A stretch of DNA of 15,758 nt from an uncultured Acholeplasmatales bacterium. GTDB lineage: Bacteria; Bacillota_I; Bacilli_A; ML615J-28; CAG-698. The number at the start of each line of letters is the position of its first letter. Positions within the stretch are counted from its first letter, which is position 1. Below, piece by piece: positions 13,660 to 15,758 of the stretch. Both the position numbers and the translations under genes were made by a program. Where the stretch lies: NCBI GenBank assembly GCA_937877075.1, contig CALEGD010000031.1:1-15758 (forward strand), written 5' to 3'. Under the pieces are notes generated by a model that was not told the DNA's origin, ran no database searches, and saw nothing but the letters and a program-made list of their open reading frames with translations.

Positions 13660-15758
13660 ATGAAACACAAATTTTTATTATTGATTTTGGCTTTAATTTC
13701 AATTGCTTTGGTTGGTTGTGATAAAGATCCAATTGAACCAGAATTGACTGAATTTAATGCTTTGGGAAATTGGACCGAGGATGGTGAGGTTTATACCTTA
13801 ACCACAAATACTGCTGAAAAGCTTGATTTCACTTATAGCAAAGGTACTCAAGCCGATGCTTATCTGGAAAGCGCAGAAATTAAAGAAGATCTTTCAGGAA
13901 TGAAGAAATTGGTTATTACAGTTAAGGGGTTAGGTGCGATTCAGGTAGAACTTATTGCCGGAAGTGAAAAGAAACTTGTGCGGCTAAATGTAGCAAGTAA
14001 TGCAGGATCCTATGAATGGAACTTAATTAATGACGGAGAATTCTTAAAGAAAGTTACAAAAATTAGAATTATCGGAGCTCCCGGTAAAGAAAGTTCAACC
14101 GGTAATGTAGAAGTATCAAAATTGATGTTTTATAATACTAATGCCGATAATTACATTATTGATACTGATTTTGATAATATACCGGATAATGTAAATGAAT
14201 ATGACGGCACAGATGAAAATTTCAATTTTAATTCTAAATGGGAAAGATTTAACCCAGATGAAGAAGTATATAGTTTTGCTGTAGAAGGAACGGTTACCAA
14301 AGTAACGGTTGAAAAGCCTAGTGGGTCTCCTGAATGGGCTTGTATTCAAGCCTTAGTTAAAGGGGAATTTTCAAAATTTAATTATGTTGTTGCGAAGATT
14401 AAGGGAACCGCCGGGCAACCTTTGGTTCTAAAAGCCGCTAATGGTGTTGAAACTAAGGTCACATTATCTGGAGAAGAGGAATATGTAGCGGTTGATATTT
14501 CTTCAATGACCGATGAGGAGAAAAACAGTATAACTGCAATCTTTATTTTTGGTTATGCAGGAAAGTCTTCCGGAAGCGGTTATTTTGATATTATTGAAGC
14601 TTTTATGACCGAAGAGTTCGATACTGGTATGATTAAGAATGTTTATAACGGAACCGATGAGACCTTCTCTATGATTAACTGGTATGATTCAGGCGATAAA
14701 GTCTATACAATTACTAATAAAGAAGATGAAACAATCATTGAATATGAAAAAGGCGGTAATTCTTGGGCTTCCGCAAAATCATTAATTGACGGAAATATCA
14801 GTGGTTTCGGAAAATTCGTCATAGAAATTACCGGCGAAGTCGGAAAGAAAGTAATGTTTAAGATTGCAGGCGGATCTCAACAAATCGAAAAAGAGATTGA
14901 ATTTGACGGAACTAAACAAACTGTCGATATTATCATCTCCGGGCTTCCTGTATCTTCTTTAAAAGCAGTCAACGAAATACTTGTCTTTGCCGCTCCGGGA
15001 GAGATTGATGTTTCTGGAAGTTTCACTATTCATTCTTTAACATTCATGGCCGATCTTGCTGAGGTCAATTCCGATTGGGTTGACGGTGGGGACGAGGTCT
15101 ATACATTTGAAGATACTGAAGACGGAATGGTTGTTACTTATAATAAGGCCGAAGGAAATGAATGGTCTAGTTTAAAACAAGACTTTGGCGATGAGTATTC
15201 AAGATTTAACACGATTACTCTTGTAATCAGAGGTACTGATGGTAAATCTATTACCCTTAAACCTAACAATCAAGGTTCTCCTTTAGAAAAAACTTTTGTT
15301 TTTGAGGAAGGTAAAGATATTACTTATACTGTAACTTCTGATAAAATCACTACTTATGTTATCTTCGGTGAAGGCGGCACTGCTCCGGCAGAGGGCTCCT
15401 TTACAATAGTCAGTACTATTTTAAGCTATGTGAGACCGGAAGGACCTAAAGCTGATGCTGATGTTAATTCCGATTGGCTTGATAATGATGGTGATGTCTA
15501 TACTTTTGAAGAAACTGAAGATGGACTAATCGTCAGTTATGATAAGAAAGCCGGTCATGAATGGTCATTTATAAAGAAAGAGTTCAGCGATGACTTAGCT
15601 GGATATAATACCATTACTCTGGTTTTACGTGGAACAGCAGGGAAAGTGTTTTTAATTAAACTGAATGACAGTAAGGAATTTGATGTAACCTTTAAAGAGA
15701 ATGAGGATTTAATTTTCACTGCATCTGCCGATCAGATCTCTTCAATTTTGATTTTCGC
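13660..15758 (+). CDS. Multi-domain surface lipoprotein with at least five tandem carbohydrate-binding-like domains (runs off window)
   Basis: The frame opens at ATG 13660 (RBS GGAGGAG just upstream) and stays open for 699 codons to the window end, so the C-terminus is missing. Residues 1-19 are the signal sequence; ALVGC makes cysteine 20 the lipid anchor. The rest is a chain of beta-sandwich-like units, each opening with a tryptophan and a G/D-x-VYTF-type strand: W38, W194, W341, W473, W606 (spacing about 156, 147, 132, 133 residues). Each continues with Y-x-K...G-x-x-W/EWSS, then an F-x-TITLVIRGTAGK-like strand. Units 4 and 5 are the most alike. This resembles jelly-roll carbohydrate-binding modules; the missing end could hold a glycoside hydrolase or polysaccharide lyase, or the protein may be purely binding. 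The uronate operon nearby makes a polysaccharide ligand plausible. No catalytic motif is visible in the part seen. Confidence 0.85.
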   Translation, partial: MKHKFLLLILALISIALVGCDKDPIEPELTEFNALGNWTEDGEVYTLTTNTAEKLDFTYSKGTQADAYLESAEIKEDLSGMKKLVITVKGLGAIQVELIAGSEKKLVRLNVASNAGSYEWNLINDGEFLKKVTKIRIIGAPGKESSTGNVEVSKLMFYNTNADNYIIDTDFDNIPDNVNEYDGTDENFNFNSKWERFNPDEEVYSFAVEGTVTKVTVEKPSGSPEWACIQALVKGEFSKFNYVVAKIKGTAGQPLVLKAANGVETKVTLSGEEEYVAVDISSMTDEEKNSITAIFIFGYAGKSSGSGYFDIIEAFMTEEFDTGMIKNVYNGTDETFSMINWYDSGDKVYTITNKEDETIIEYEKGGNSWASAKSLIDGNISGFGKFVIEITGEVGKKVMFKIAGGSQQIEKEIEFDGTKQTVDIIISGLPVSSLKAVNEILVFAAPGEIDVSGSFTIHSLTFMADLAEVNSDWVDGGDEVYTFEDTEDGMVVTYNKAEGNEWSSLKQDFGDEYSRFNTITLVIRGTDGKSITLKPNNQGSPLEKTFVFEEGKDITYTVTSDKITTYVIFGEGGTAPAEGSFTIVSTILSYVRPEGPKADADVNSDWLDNDGDVYTFEETEDGLIVSYDKKAGHEWSFIKKEFSDDLAGYNTITLVLRGTAGKVFLIKLNDSKEFDVTFKENEDLIFTASADQISSILIF
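15067..15758 (+). repeat. Coding tandem repeat: lipoprotein units 4 and 5
   Basis: Unit 4 (from 15067, VNSDW at W473) and unit 5 (from 15466, VNSDW at W606) are about 400 bases apart and clearly alike at DNA and protein level. Both read VNSDW, a linker, VYTFE, TEDG, a Tyr-x-Lys strand, EWS, and NTITLV-RGT. Unit 5 is cut by the window end. Units 1-3 of the same protein are more diverged, so 4 and 5 look like the latest duplication. Confidence 0.7.

Noticed and set aside
14116..14349. Minus-strand reading frame inside the multi-domain lipoprotein
   Set aside because: The plus-strand frame is open across it for 699 codons with clear repeats; the antisense frame has no RBS or family features.
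1..15758. CRISPR array, phage genes, tRNA or rRNA genes, riboswitches
   Set aside because: No regularly spaced repeats, integrase, capsid or terminase motifs, and no cloverleaf or known riboswitch core were seen in any intergenic stretch.
1..15758. Mycoplasma code (TGA as tryptophan)
   Set aside because: Conserved tryptophans in the kinase, isomerase and lipoproteins are TGG, and TGA ends intact frames at 125-127 and 13477-13479.

Overview
This is an AT-rich window from a low-GC Gram-positive-type bacterium (Bacillota, or a relative of the Acholeplasma/Izemoplasma/Haloplasma branch). The signs are strong AGGAGG-type ribosome binding sites, TTGACA/TATAAT promoters, hairpin-plus-U-tract terminators, and short Acholeplasma-like lipoprotein signals ending in VGC, YGC or IGC. 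TGA is used as a stop (membrane-protein tail at 125-127, lipoprotein at 13477-13479) and tryptophan is TGG, so this is not the Mycoplasma code. A PdaC-like polysaccharide deacetylase hints that the organism has peptidoglycan. The taxon itself is inference.

Left part (1-1870): the tail of an unidentified membrane protein, a hairpin, then one decayed MacB-like ABC transporter gene (ATPase fused to an FtsX-type permease). It is broken by frameshifts, two in-frame stops and an internal deletion that removed the Walker B region.

Middle (1868-5891): a lipoprotein polysaccharide deacetylase with its own near-consensus promoter; a helical-bundle protein of the family often mislabelled 'acetylglutamate kinase', which seems to lack a normal start codon; a coiled-coil cytosolic protein with a duplicated aromatic/glycine motif; and, convergent to it, a DUF2935 protein. 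The first and last of these three helical proteins carry spaced Glu/His pairs that look like metal ligands.

Kdg operon (5988-8717): from one strong promoter with two palindromes around it, 2-keto-3-deoxygluconate kinase (kdgK), 5-keto-4-deoxyuronate isomerase (kduI) and KDPG aldolase (kdgA), closed by a strong terminator. These convert the unsaturated-uronate product 5-keto-4-deoxyuronate, and KDG, to pyruvate and glyceraldehyde-3-phosphate. The reductase KduD that must act between KduI and KdgK is not in the window. KduI and KdgA have catalytic residues at the same or nearly the same numbers as in the E. coli enzymes.

Right part (8720-15758): a 1255-residue secreted protein with beta-sandwich-like repeats and a GLUG-like C-terminal region; a short lipoprotein; and the first 699 codons of a lipoprotein made of at least five tandem beta-sandwich-like units, running off the window. 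The secreted-protein gene lies between the intact 3' end of kdgA and a second, stray copy of the last 37 bases of kdgA (34/37 identical), which suggests that the gene was inserted at the kdgA tail or replaced a second aldolase gene. Surface proteins beside a uronate catabolic operon fit a bacterium that binds and uses uronic-acid polysaccharides, but no lyase, hydrolase or sugar transporter is visible in the window.
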